This document shows, one piece after another, positions 20,540 to 33,400 of a DNA stretch of 64,000 nt (the stretch's first letter is position 1; the number at the start of each line of letters is the position of its first letter). A program made the translations under genes and the position numbers. The notes below the pieces were generated by a model. That model searched no databases and had not been told where the DNA came from. It saw nothing but the letters and a program-made list of their open reading frames with translations. The DNA is taken from contig NW_025408672.1 of NCBI RefSeq assembly GCF_020360975.1, positions 62,001 to 126,000 of the forward strand. The letters run 5' to 3'. This DNA is from Hirsutella rhossiliensis. Its lineage: Eukaryota > Ascomycota > Sordariomycetes > Hypocreales > Ophiocordycipitaceae.

Positions 20540-23500
20540 CTTATATTTAAGTATAGCTTAGTAGCTAAAAAGCTAAAGTTTTAAGCGCCTTAATCGATAT
20601 TAGGTTTAAAGGAAACCTTATTACTAAAAGATATATAAATATATATAGGCTTAAAATCCTACTAATAAGAGTATTAATAACGGCGTATACTAGGTCCCCT
20701 ATTAATATAGTTAAGGAGGTAGTAACTAATCTCTATCTAAGTATAGCTTAGATATTAATCTATCTTTATATTATACTAGATAAATTCTTAGTCCCTTTTA
20801 TCCTAAGTATACTATTTATTAGAGGCGCGCGTATATTATTTAATTATTCCTTAAGGAACGGCGATATATAAGCTAAATATTAAATCGGTACTATCTAAGT
20901 AGTTATAATAGCGGTAGGAGCTATTAAATAGGAGCTTTTAGATAAGGTCGATATAGTAAAATCCTTTTAAGCTACGACCTTAATAGTTAATAAAGATATA
21001 TATAAAAGACTAAAGCTTAAGGAGGCTATATAGGAAATAGCTACCTAGCTCCTAAGAAATTCTTTTTAGGCTTTAGTAATAAAAGTTAAAGAAGATAACT
21101 TAGGAGCTACCTAATAATTATAAAGAGAGCCCCTTATAGATACCTTAATAGCCGAGAATTTCTTACTAGGAGGTAAGATCCTTAGTTATAGAGGGGGTGC
21201 TAACTAAGTCCCTAACCTAGCTTATACTAGCGTAAACGAGCCCTTAATAGTACTAGTATAATAGCAATTAATTATAGATAAAGGAGATAAGGGGATTTTA
21301 GCTATTAGATCTAAGATAGTAAAAGAGATTATTAAAGTTATAGTTATAAAGGCTATAAGAGAATTTAAGAAAAGTATTATTAAAGCTAGAAAGAAGTTTA
21401 AAAAGATCTAAAAGGTTAAAGTTAAGATAGGGAGGAAACGACCTATTAGATTATATAATCTAAGAGTTAATACTCTTTTTAAAGGAAAGGTAAATAAGAT
21501 TAACCTTATTAATAATACTCTATTAAATAGCTTAATACTAAAAGGGGACCCTAATTAAAAGAAGACTAAATAAAATACTATTAAAGATAAGATATAGCCT
21601 AGACCCTACTTAGAATACTTAATAGGAAAATTCTTAAGTATATAGAAAGGAAAGTAGCTAATATAAGAAAGACTTAAAGTAATTTATAAATAATTTAAAG
21701 GCTTTCTTATAAAGGTAGAAATCTAGATCTTTAATAGTATTCTATTTAATAGGGAAGTAGCGTTATCCTAGGACTTTATAAAAAGAGGTAAAGTCGACCT
21801 AGCTATAGCCCTATAATAGGTTATTAAGATAATAGAATATAAGGTATAGTAAGTAGCCTTAATCTTAATCTTAAAAGTAATAGAGTAGAAAGTTATCGAT
21901 ATCCTTAAATTTAAACTAAAAATAAGAGTACTTAAAGAAAGGTATAGGCCTTATAAGAACCCTTTTTTCCTAGTAATAAAGAAAGATAAAGGACTTTACT
22001 TAATTAATTCCGCTATATATATAAATACTATTATAATAAGAGATATAAACCTACTACTAAATATAAATAAGTTTAGTAACTACTTCTCGATATATAAGAT
22101 CCTTTCCCTCCTAGACCTTTTTTTAGGCTATAATTAGATCCCTCTTAATATTAAAAGCTATAACTTAATAATATTTATAATACCTATTAGCCTCTTATAT
22201 ATATATATAGTTCCTTAAGGGGCTATAAACTTAGTTAGCTAATTTATAAGGATAATATAAAGAATCTTATAAGACCTTATACTAAATATCTATAAGAATT
22301 TCCTTAATAATATAGGTATTAAGGGGCTTAATATAACGTATAATAATAAAGAGGTAGCGCTAAGAGTAAGTAGATTTATCTTTAAATACCTTATTAACCT
22401 TAATAAAGTCTTAGTTAACGTTAAACTCTTTAGTTATACGATTATAAGGGCTAAATCGAAATTCTACTAGTAAGTAACCGAAGTTATTAGTTATATTTAT
22501 AGAATAAATAAAAGGTGCTTTATAAAAGCTAAAGTTATTAAAATTAAGGAATAGATAAGATACCTTAATATAATATATATTAAAGCTTTCCTTAGTATTA
22601 TAAGATACTATTAAATCTAGATTAGATAGTTCGCTATCTTAGTAAAACCCCTTATAGACCTATTAAAGAAAGACGTCTATTAAGAATAAGGAGATAAATA
22701 AGTAAAAGTAATAGCTACCTTTAAGAAAGCTATTATTAATCTAGTCTTTTTAGTATCCCTTAACGTTAGCTTAAAAAAAGGAGATATTATTCTAATATAT
22801 AATACTAGTTTACTAGGCTAAGGGGTAGTCTTAATATAAATCGTTAATAGAAAGAAGCGCCTTATAAGGTTTAAAAGTAAAATATAGTTATTAGTAGAAA
22901 CTAAATATAATATAATAAAGAAGGAGTATAAGGCTATATTAAGTATACTTAGGAGACTAAGAATATACCTATATAGTATATATTTTATCTTAGAAACTAA
23001 TATATAGGTCCTAGTCGATTAATTAAAAGGTGCTATTAAAGATATCCTTAGAGCTATAGTAACTTACTAGATAAGCTATATTTTCCTCTTTAACTTTATA
23101 GTACGATATATCGAAGGTAAGAAGAATAGTATAGCTAACGGACTCTGAAGAAAGCCTAAAAGACCTTTTAATATATTAAATTAAGAAGTAGAAGGCGATA
23201 TTAAAAAATTTATAGACTTTTACTTAAGCGTAGTATAAAGGACTAAGCTATAAAGAGACTACTTAAAGGAATTAAGGACGATTATAAACTTCTTTTAAAC
23301 ATTAAAACGTCTAGAGGGCCTTTTTAAATAAGACTATAGGAAGCTATATTTAAAAAGTCTAAATTTCTATATTAAAGATTAAAAGCTTTAGCGACTCCCT
23401 AAGAAGGAAGAAAGGGGACCTATACTAGTTATAGATAACTTAAAAGAACGAAAAAGGATTATTATAAAGTACTATACGTAAATAGGATATAAAGGATAAT

Positions 23501-24480
23501 AAGCTATATATATATTTATAAAAAATAAGTATTAGTAAGCTAGCCTTTAAAATAATATTTATAGCGTAATCTCTTCTTATAAAGAATACTAATACTTTAC
23601 GACTAAGAGACCCTAGGAAGTTATAACCGCGACCGCGCCTAGCTACCTTATAAGTAAGATTTACTTTAATAGCTAGTATATACTATTTAATTATAGGTAT
23701 TTATACCTTATAGAAGTATAAGATAACCTTATTAAATAAGTAAAAGTAACCTTAGTTAAAGAAATTACTACCGGAGCTATAACTAAATTTATACTCTTTA
23801 TTATTTATAGGTATAGCATAATACTATACGCTATAATCGATAAAGGGCCTAAAATAAAAAAAGACTTTAAGTATATCCTAAAGGATATAGGCGTTAAAGT
23901 TATCTAAACTTTAGTATATAATCTAAAGGTAAACGCGGTAGTAGAATAAAGGTATTAAAGGTTAATAATAGTACTTATAAAAATAGTAAAGAAAAGGGGT
24001 AAGTAAATTAAATACCTTAACTAAGTAATCCTTATAGACCGAATAGTAGTTAAAGAGTCTTATAAAATATTAGCTTTCTACCTATTATATAAATAAGAAC
24101 TAATACTACCTTTTAAAGTAAAATACCTAACTTAGCGACTAGTTAACTAAGATAAAGTAAAGATAAAAGAAGAATTATTTAAAGTATAAGTATAAGTTTT
24201 AAAAAAGAAAGAGAAAAATATAAAAAAAAGCTAAGAAAAGAGTAATAAGATATTAAAATCGATTAATAGAAAGGATAAATAAAGCTAATAAGTATATAAT
24301 AAGGAAAGAAAGCCTATAACCTAGAGACCTTATCTTACTATTTAATATAAGATAATTAAATAATCTAAGGAGGTAAGCTAAGTATTAAATAAAGTAAAAT
24401 AGTCCCTTTTAGGTAGTATTACGCTTAGAGTAGTCTAAGGTATATAAGATTAAGACTTTAAATAGAATCGTGCTTAATAA
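20540..24480 (+). pseudogene. G2 protease, RT, RNase H and integrase, RIPed
   Basis: Protease: ALIDIRFKGNLI at about 20589-20624 (D-S/T-G expected; Asp kept). RT: palm and FxPFGL-like region within 21890-22260, then FLNNIGIKG at 22298-22324 in place of FxDD. RNase H: LIYNTSLLGQGVV, with the catalytic Asp as Asn and one RIP stop, at about 22794-22833. Integrase: IIDKGP (about 23837-23854) and VVEQRY, with a RIP stop (about 23938-23956), keep the second and third acidic residues. The GPY-like C-terminal part ends by about 24480. Many RIP stops; no activity expected. Confidence 0.8.
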
Positions 24481-26639
24481 GATAATCCTAGAAGAGTATT
24501 TAAAGAAGTTTAAAAAGGATAAAGAAGGTTAATAGTGCTTTATTAAGGATAACTAATTACTTTAAAATAAGATTACTCTCGATAAGAGAAAGAAGGAAGA
24601 AATAATAAATAAAGTAGATAATTTACTACTCTTACTAAGTAGAGAAGCCTTAGATTAAATAATACTATAGTTATAACGACTCCTTAATAAACCTTAGAAG
24701 GATTAAAGCTAGGAAGAGAAAGAAGAGTAACTATAGATATCTAAGAAAGGCATAAGGTATACGATTAAGGTTTAGCTACTATAACTTAGTAAAGTAAAAA
24801 AGGACCTTTATATAGGAGCCCTAAAAACGCTAATCTAATAAAAAAAGAAGGAGGTAAAAAGGAGCTAAGGAGGAAAAGGCAGTAAGAATAAAAATCTATA
24901 ACTATTATAAGAAGTATACTAGAACCTAACTAATAACTAAAGCACCGTTTAACTATTTAATTAAAGGATAACTATAGTAGCTAAGATATTTATAAGCGCC
25001 TTACTAACTACCTTATTATTTTAAATTTTCTACTTAAAGCTCCTTAATTAAATAAAGATAATATTTCCTACCCTTCCTTAATAATAACCTACCCTCTACT
25101 ACCTTAAAAGATAAATAGAGATATAATTAAATAATAAAGTAAGAATATAAATATTCTTACTACCTACCTCCTTTAAGAATAGGATTTTTTACTTTATAGA
25201 TAGGGATATCTATTCTTTATTATAAAAAGAGAGACCTACTATAGCAAAAATAAATACGCCTATAAGATAAATTTTAATATATTTTCGACTTACTAAATTA
25301 AACGTATATAACCTTAAGAGAAAAACTTTTACTATTAAAGATAGTAACTAAGCGAGACTACTTACTCTTAGTAAACCTATTATAGACTATTATAAAGTAA
25401 ACTTAAAGACTATCTAATTATTACTTAAGAGAGAGCTTATTAAACTTATATTATCTCTTTTTAAGTAAAATAGGTATAAGGTTAATTTCCTCTCTTTCCT
25501 TTAAATCCTTAGTAGGACTAAAGGGATTAAGGATATTATAAAGAAGATAAGGGGCGGTCTTATTACTAATATACTTATCGTAAAACTTATTAGTCTTAGG
25601 TTAGTATAGAAATTATAACTATATATATAGTTAGCGAATCTATTAAGGTTATAAGTAGCCTTATAGTATTTAAGGAAGTACTACTATTTATAAATAAGCG
25701 CCTTAGTTAAATCCTAGACATAGTTAATATAAGAGCTACTAATAGTACTTAAAAGAGAGATATACTTATAAAAAGGAAATATAATATACTTATAAGTAGA
25801 AGTTATAGTTATTTAATAAGTTTAAATATACCCTTAATAAAAGTAAGGATTATAAGTTCTATATAAAGTAATTAAGACTACTTAAGAGTATTCTTACTAC
25901 TTTAAACTAAGCTAAGAAAAGAAGTATCTATATAAATAAGCGATTTCTATAAGGATATAAGTTACTAGCCGACGTTTATAATAAAGAGTATAGAAGATAA
26001 TTTAATTATACCGACCTAATATACTCTTAAGAAAGTAAGAGAGAAGAGAGCGACCGCGCGCTTTAATCTTAATAATATTAAGAGCCTTTAATAGAACTTA
26101 TAACTAAAAGGTAATTTCTATATAAATTAAAAACCCTTAATAACTAATATTATTTCTACTATAGACCTAGGTCTTAAAGTAACTATAGATCTATAAAAGA
26201 AGATAGTTAGAATAAGCTAAGCGAGATTAAATAAGTTAGATAGTCGTTACTTAAAGTACTTTATATAAAGAGGAAAGACCTTAGTATAATAATTCTAAGT
26301 AAGAAGAGTAGTAATAATAAGGGAAGGTTATAAAAGAGTAATTAAAGAGAGGTTAACGATATTTAGTAGCTCTTTAGTTTTAAGTTTAGTAGTCTTATAA
26401 AATATAATAAGGAAAAAAAGGTAGTTATAAAAGGAAAAGATAAGAGGTAGTAGTTTAGAAAAATAAAGAAAATAGAGGAGAAAAGAGGAAGAAAAAGAAT
26501 AGAAAGAGTAAAGAAAAGAAGAAAAGGGCAGAGATTAAATAGCTCCTTAATCGATAACTAGTAAAAGAAGCTATTTAAGCGTAACCCTTAAATATACCTA
26601 AGACCTTACTATTATAGAGGCTAGCTAAAGTAACTAATA
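24481..26639. other. Unassigned RIPed region 3' of G2 pol
   Basis: About 2.1 kb without recognised domain or second copy. Both strands can be read for long stretches if RIP stops are tolerated, so strand cannot be decided. On the minus strand, 26400-26560 is strongly pyrimidine-rich, as a fungal promoter/leader would be, which would fit a minus-strand frame below about 26390, opposite to G2 pol. On the plus strand the same stretch would encode a Lys/Arg/Glu-rich tail. Confidence 0.35.
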
Positions 26640-26887
26640 ACCGCGCGCTTTAATAACTATTTATTCCTCTTACTATACCCTCCTTCTTCCTTTTTTCTTC
26701 TTCCTTTTATATATATATATATACTTTATACGCTTCCCTACTTATAATAATCCCCTCTATTAATATAACTCTTATATATATATATAATACCTTCTTAGCT
26801 TTTTAGCGTTATAACTTAAAACTACTTACCTTAACTATTTAATCTTAGCTTTTCTATCTCTTTTACTTACTTTACCTTTTCCTAAGA
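26640..26887 (+). promoter_or_regulatory. TATA- and CT-rich leader of the unidentified frame at 26888
   Basis: Pyrimidine-rich stretch (ccctccttcttccttttttc and further) with TATATATATATA at about 26710-26722 and again near 26775. This pattern is usual upstream of fungal genes. It precedes a frame that stays followable for over 700 bp. Low complexity could arise by chance under RIP. Confidence 0.35.
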
Positions 26888-27618
26888 TATAGCAGCGAAC
26901 CTAAATAGTATCCTAGGCCTAGGTATAGACCTCCTTAAGAATACCGCTATCTTTTTTAGCGTACTACTATTTAAGAGTAAGAGCTTTATTTTACTTACTT
27001 ACTATAGCGAAGTTAAAGTAAAAGGCGGTAAAGGGCGCTTTTACGCTAAAGATAAGAAAAAGTTTATAGACTAAGACCGACGAGACGTTTATAAGTAAAA
27101 GTAACCTCTTTAGTATATTTATAAAGATCGTTAGTACTTAATATTAATAGGCCTTATTAAGCGGTAGGATATTACCCTTAAAGACGCTCGGATAATATAT
27201 AAAGGCATTAAAAAGATAAATAGATTCGCTAGGAATAAGGCTAGCTAAGAAGAGCATATCGTTAATATATATAACTTTCTTTATAGAGCTATTAATAAAT
27301 AATAAGCTATAAGCTTTAGCCTTAGCGCAATAATTAAAATCTTAATAAAAGGTATTAAGAATATAGTATACCCCTTACTTTACCTACTATTAGTTTATAC
27401 TAACTATTAAGGGGAACCTATTAAAGATATAAAAGATAGATATAAGAAGTATTATAAATACTTAAATAATAAGGAGTATTTAATTAAGTTTACTACTCCT
27501 ACCTTTAACCTTAGTTACTTTATATATAAATAAAGGTATATAACTAGAGTTATTAACTTTTTAGTAGGTATAAATAAAAGGGGACTTTACTAAGGGGCGT
27601 TCCTTTAAAACTATAAAG
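26888..27618 (+). pseudogene. Unidentified RIPed frame, 5' part (3' part at 36705)
   Basis: Translation tolerating TAA/TAG gives an unbroken basic, helical frame of about 240 residues up to the G3 target site aagga. It resumes in the same frame at 36705 and continues for more than 500 residues. Only RIP-type stops interrupt it, which argues that it was a real protein of about 750 residues. I do not recognise a transposase, gag or other domain. It might be a transposon ORF or a captured host gene. Copy number in the genome would tell, since RIP needs a duplicate. Confidence 0.5.
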
Positions 27619-27623
27619 AAGGA

Positions 27624-27880
27624 TATAAGGGAATACGTATTATAGTACGATTAGTTAGGTAGTAAAGATAGCTAGAGGTACTACGCTATATATATTATAT
27701 TCTACTTATTATAAGACTAAAGCTTACTAAAAGAGGGACTTTTCCTCTTTAGTTAAAGTAGTAAGAGGTCTATAATATATAAGCGGGGTAAGTACGATTC
27801 CTTACTAATACCTTACTAATATATTAATACTATATACCTAAGTACTTTATTAGCTTATACCTCTTAATAGCGCTCTTATA
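27624..27880 (-). repeat. G3 left (3') LTR, 257 bp
   Basis: Starts tataagggaatacg and ends gcgctcttata; ends are RIPed TG..CA. Near-identical to 36443-36699, with the differences I noticed being transitions. Confidence 0.9.
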
Positions 27881-27883
27881 ATT

Positions 27884-27895
27884 ATCTCCCTTCCT
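27884..27895 (-). other. G3 polypurine tract (minus strand)
   Basis: The plus strand reads atctcccttcct directly inside the left LTR, so the minus strand is a purine run next to the 3' LTR of a minus-oriented element. Confidence 0.7.
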
Positions 27896-28094
27896 ATATA
27901 AACGTCTCGGCTATATCTTTAATATATATTGCTTTTATTATACTATATATATTTAGTTAAAAAGAGAGGTAGTTTTAGTTATATATCGCGCGTATACGCT
28001 TATATAAGTATATATTAGTTTATGCTTTATAACGTTAATAGTTATTATACTAGCGGTTACTATTAAGTAACCGTTACGGTATTACTTATATATC

Positions 28095-28255
28095 GGCCGC
28101 GTAACTATAATATAAAGAGCGTATATATATATCTCTTACTTCTTTTATTTTCTTTTTTTTTAACTCTTCCGCTTATAATTACTATAGAGTTTTACGCCTT
28201 TTTTTTATTAATCCCTTATACCTTTTTATATTACTTTTTATTAACGATTTATTAA
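28095..28255 (+). promoter_or_regulatory. Putative promoter/leader of the G3 antisense frame
   Basis: TATATATATAT at about 28122-28132 is followed by a long pyrimidine tract (tctcttacttcttttatttt and onward to about 28175), then the start of a plus-strand frame near 28258. Together they resemble a fungal core promoter and leader, on the strand opposite to G3 gag-pol. Confidence 0.45.
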
Positions 28256-28257
28256 TA

Positions 28258-30404
28258 ATAATACCTTTTACGCTAAAGAAGATAAAGAACTATAACGCCG
28301 ATTTCTTATACTATATATAAGAGTAGGTAGTAGTAGGTTCGCCCTTAAAGTATAAGCGATCGGCCTAGAAGTCTTATAGCGATATTAGTTCCCCCTTAGT
28401 AAAGAAAGCTAAGAAAGGTATAAGGGAATCTTAGTCTTAGGAGACTTTTAGTCTAAGACCTAATATTAGCGAGGGTTATACCCCTATTACCCTATTAAAT
28501 ACCTTAACATTAACTACTAATAAGCTTACCTTTATAAGCTAAGAAACCTATAAGTCTATTACCCTTATTAGCGATATTAATATTAGTAAGGAGATTATAC
28601 TTAGGCGCTCTTAAGTAAGTGCTAATAATCTAGCTACTTTATCTTAATAGGGCGGCTCTAGCTAATAGGAGATCGTCGCTTAGGCCGCTCCTTAAAATAA
28701 GTAGGCCGATATTAATAATAAGGCCTAGCTAAATAAGGGCTAAAACGATCTTAATACCTAGCTAAATAAAGGCTAAGATAATAATAATAGTAATAATAAA
28801 GACGGCCGCGATCTAGCTCCTCTTACTAACTCTTAAGGTATATAAGCAAAAGCGGAATTTTAGGAAATCAAAGAATCACGTAAGACTACGTAATAGAGGG
28901 GAAGAAGGAGTATAAGGTAGGATTTTCAACGGAATTTATTAGTAGTATATTAGTATATAGAAGAGGTATTAAAGTTAATAATTCTCTATCTATTTACTAG
29001 CGGACATACTATCTTATATAGATAATTATAGCTAAACGGAAGAACCTTTCGGGACTAGATTTAGGCTGCCGTATAGCCCTAAGACTAGGAAATTCCGTGA
29101 TATCTCGAGTGAATCTAGAAGTGTCTTAGTTCCACTAATATTCGTGTTTAGAGGAGGTTGGTCGTGCCGGTGTTCTTAAGAGGTCTTAGCTAGCATTCTA
29201 AGCTAGCTTTATTCCTTCGATTCCCGATTATATAATAACCGGCAACCCGTTTAATATATAATAACATATAAAATAACGAGCGATTCTTGCTCTATAGGAT
29301 AAGATTTTATCTATAATTAATATACTACTTATTAGCTTATATAATCGGGAGAGTATATTATAGCTCCTTTATTTATAGTAGAAACACCGTTTATTATACT
29401 AACGAACCTAAGAACGGCGGCGCTAGAGATAAGGGCACCTAAGTAGCGGTATAAGGCGGTCGCGCTCTTATAAAAAAGCGTACTTAATCTAAGGCTAAAG
29501 CCCGCTTAGTTAAGGCTTATAGGGTTATCCCTCGTAAGCTTTAGTATATATATTATTTTAAGATAGTTATTAAAAAGTATAGTATAACTAAGCTTAAACC
29601 TATTAAGGTGCTCTCGATTAGCTATATTTTCTTAGGGGTTTTCTTAACGCGCTATAAGTAGTACTATAAATATACTACGACCTATAACTAAGTAAGTTTC
29701 CCCTTAACTTTAAATATTACGATTAATAAGCTAATCTTTCTTAAGGCCGCTACTTTTATATTTAGTAACTAAGCTAATATAGTTACTATCGTTAAGTACC
29801 TATATAAGCTTAATAAGCTAAAGACTAGTAATAAGGATATTAAGGATAATAGCTTAGATATAGGCGTGCTTGTTTTTAAGGAGGCTAATCGGCGCTATCT
29901 TACTATTATAGTATAGTATTTAGCTAAGGCTTTTAACGCCGCTAAGATAGCTTATTATAAGTCCTTTAAGACTATAAGTATATAAAAGTCTACTATTATA
30001 AGTTTTATCTAACCTTTCTATTAGCGACCGCTTAATAATATACTAGGTCGAGTATACTAATTACTATACGCTAATTAATAAGCGCCGCGAGCTTATTATT
30101 CGCCTTAACCCCGCGCCTTTATTTAATATCGCTTATATAAGCTTAAAGTACTAGGCCTAGGAATCCTAGTTAAAACTCCGCTTTATTAACGGCGATATAG
30201 GCTATACTTTATAGTAATATACCTTACTATTTACTAAGGCTAAGGTAAGTGCTATACTAATAGAGATAGGTCTTAACGTAGAAGATAAGAAAGGAGCGGA
30301 GGATAGGGTAGTTCTAGTATTTTTAGAGGTATTTAGTATAGTAGAGGGGGCGCCTTAGTTAGTTCTTACTACGCTAGTAAAGAAGAGGGGTAGTCGGAAG
30401 TAAT
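28258..30404 (+). pseudogene. G3 antisense reading frame 3' of pol, split by an LTR
   Basis: Plus-strand frame inside a minus-strand element, running tail-to-tail with pol. The 5' part (28258-28825) begins at a former ATG (now ATA) and is Ser/Thr/Lys-rich, then Asn/Gln/Lys-rich. After the inserted family C LTR it continues (29404-30404) as a more globular, basic part and ends at a TAA near 30398. Only RIP-type stops interrupt it. gag, RT, RNase H and integrase of G3 are all accounted for on the minus strand, so this frame is extra. I recognise no domain; it shows no clear similarity to the G1 antisense frame. A role in regulation or in an envelope-like or chromatin function would be guesswork. 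Confidence 0.55.
28831..29398 (-). repeat. Family C solo LTR, 568 bp, least RIPed copy
   Basis: Reverse orientation copy of the 568-bp LTR, flanked by the 5-bp repeat ctaac (28826-28830 and 29399-29403). It retains more TpG/CpA than the other copies (for example gtgaatctagaagtgtc and gtgtttagaggaggttgg), so it probably went through fewer RIP cycles and inserted later. It splits the G3 antisense frame. Confidence 0.9.
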
Positions 30405-33400
30405 AGATAGGTCTTATCCTTCTTTTATTTAGCTATAACTATCTTTCTCTCCTTTATTATTAGGGTCTTAGTAAAGTTATAGTTTAGTTTTATTTTCCTT
30501 AATAATATTTAATAGGTAATATAGATAGTTTTCCCTTATTCTCTTATTTTACTATTTTATATATAGTTATAAGACGTTTAAGTATATTAATACGTTAATA
30601 AGTTAGTAGCGATTTAGTAGGGATTTATTACCGATTTAATAGCGTCTCCCTACGCTAGTAGGTTTCCCTCCCTTAATTAGTCTTATACCTCTTTTTCTTA
30701 GTTAAGCGAGTAGTTTATTCTTTAATAAGGTCTTAGCTATTTACTATATCTTTAGTATTAACCTATTAATTATACTTAGCTAGCTATCCTTTTTTTTTAA
30801 TAAGGAAAAAGGTATCGCCCTTAAATCTATTTTAGTTTTTAATCTCTTAGACTTCTTATTTATCTTTATTATCCTCTAAGTTTAGTATTAATAGGGTTTC
30901 GCTATCTTTATAAGTTCCCTTTTACTTTTTCTATAGCTTTAAAAGACTAATATAGAAAATATTATAGAAGCGTAGGTACTTCTTAAGGAGTATAAAATAA
31001 TATACTTACTTTCTAATAGCTTATAGGACCTAAAATAGTTTAATATACTTAGGTAAGAGTTTTCTTTTTTTATCTTTAAAGCGTAAATTCTTTATCGATA
31101 ATACTATAAGTCTCTTACTTTTAGTATAAGCGGTTAGTACCTTAAATTATAGTATTTTGCTTACGATTTAATAGCCTTTCTTTAGTATTCCTTAAGCCTC
31201 TTTTATAGCTCTTATAGCCTAGTAACTCTTACTCTTACTTTAGGTACCCCCCTTTAAATAATATCGTCCTTAATATTAATATAAAAGTTTAGTTAATAAC
31301 TTATTAACGCTTTATTAAGTAATAATCTAGTTATTACGTTCTTTATATTATTATATATAAATTAAGTAATATATAAGAGTAACGCTTAGTTAGTCTATTT
31401 TAAGTTAGTAAAGTATCTTAAGTAGTACTATATAGCTTAGTTTATTTATTTTATTTACTTATTAGTTTATAGGTAAAATACCGTTAATAGCTTATATTTT
31501 ACTTATAAGATAAAATAAAAATCTAACTAAAACTTACTTATAAATAAGGACCCTCTATCTAAGATAATACCTTTTAAAGGTCTATATATTAATTTAACTT
31601 AGTAATAAAATAATTCTACTAGCTCTAAAGCTATTATTATCTTAAAGATAGGAAAGAAGAGGTAATATTTAGTATATCGGTCTATAATTACTAAGATCGT
31701 ATTAACGTCTTATTTATTATACTATACTTTAAGTAGACCTATAGTAAAGTCTATTAATAATTCTTCCTATAGTTATATAAAATATAGTAACGATTATATA
31801 GTACTATAAGGGCGATGCCTCTTAGATACTATACCTTAATATACTAAGTATAACTAAATATATTTATTTATATCTTTTATTATTTTATCTTAGTAAAAGT
31901 TCCTTACTAGTAGTTTACTAGTATATTAAGAGCTAAAGTATCTTACTAATAGATCGTTATAAAAGAGCTATATTAGCTCTTACTATAAGGCTACTTTTAA
32001 AGGTACTATAATATAACCTTTCTATAGTAGTAGTCTATCTAAGTATACTAACTAAAAACCCTTCCCTTTTAAGAAGTCTTTAGTTTCTTTTAGCCTACTA
32101 ATCGCTATATTAACCGACTAAATATATTTTAGTAACTCTAGTAATAGTTCTAGAACTTTTACTATATAAACCTTTATATAGTAAGCCGCTTCTTTAGCGG
32201 TCTTCCTTAAGAGTAACTATTTATAACTAGCTCTCTCTTTAGCTTAATCGGCTAATCGTTTAGGTCTCGCGCTTAAATTATTATAGTTTTACTATAAATA
32301 CGCTTATATATTTTCCTTATATAAAGGTACTTTACTACGCTTATATTAACTTAAGGTTAAGTATCTCTTTACTTATAAAAACGCTTTATTATTTCTTTAT
32401 ATAGATATAGTATTAATAGTAGCTAGTTTCGCTTATAGCTTTAGTAATAGTTCTATAAATAGGGGTTTCTCGCCCTTATATCTAGGTATTCTTAATAGCG
32501 CGTTTACTAGGTTAGATTTACTTATATAATACTTAATCGTAAAGTTAAATAGTACTAAATATATATACTATCTTACTTACCTTTTATTTAAGGAGGTCTA
32601 GTATATAAACATTTAGAAGTTATAATAGTCTAATAATACCTTTACTTTATATACTACCCCTTTAACGTAATATTACTAGTATTTAAATAACTTAACGATA
32701 GCGAAGAGTTCTTAGTTTAGAATACTATAATTAAGTTCGGCTTTAGTAAACTTCCTTAACTAAAATATAATCGGATAGTAACGCCCTTTATTATTAGGTT
32801 AAGAGATAATCCTTATTATTATAAATTACGATATATCTATTTCGATATAAAAATATCTTTCTAGATTATAATATCGGAGGAGTAGGGCTCCTTAAAAGTA
32901 TCCTTAAGAGCCTAAAACGCTGCCCTTTTAGTAAGGTTTAGCTCTATACTCCCTAGCTTCTTCTTATTCTTACTCCCTTTTAATAATATAGTTAAGGGCG
33001 CTATAACTCCTAAGTACCTATATATAAATCGTTAGTAAAAATAATAGAACCTAAGGAAAACCTAAATATTATAGTAGGTTATAGGTTTAGGCTATTAGGC
33101 TATTACCTCTACCTATCGAGGGTCTATTAATACCCTATTAATAGATAATATAAACCTAAGGAACTTAACTAATATAAGAATATACCCTTATATTCCTATT
33201 TTACTATTATCAAGAAATAATAAGTATAAGGAGGCTTTATAGAATAAGCTAGTAAAAAGAGGTTCTATAATATAGTCTAAGGGAATAACCCTTAAAGATA
33301 AAGACCTCTACTAAATATCTATACCTTCCTCTAGGAAAAGCGGGTTAGGATAAGCCTATCCTTATAAATAAAAATATATATAAAATACATAGGTTAATTA

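Larger units (their letters stand above)
16480..24480 (+). mobile_element. G2: Ty3/gypsy element of a second lineage, RIPed
   Basis: A plus-strand gag-pol can be followed: gag-like frame, CCHC knuckle near 19300, aspartic protease near 20590, reverse transcriptase 21890-22640, RNase H about 22780-23160 and integrase about 23420-24150. Domain order is gypsy-type. The RT catalytic block reads FLNNIGIKG, pointing to the FxDDIGIKG variant that differs from chromoviruses. I saw no LTR pair, so outer borders are tentative. Confidence 0.72.
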
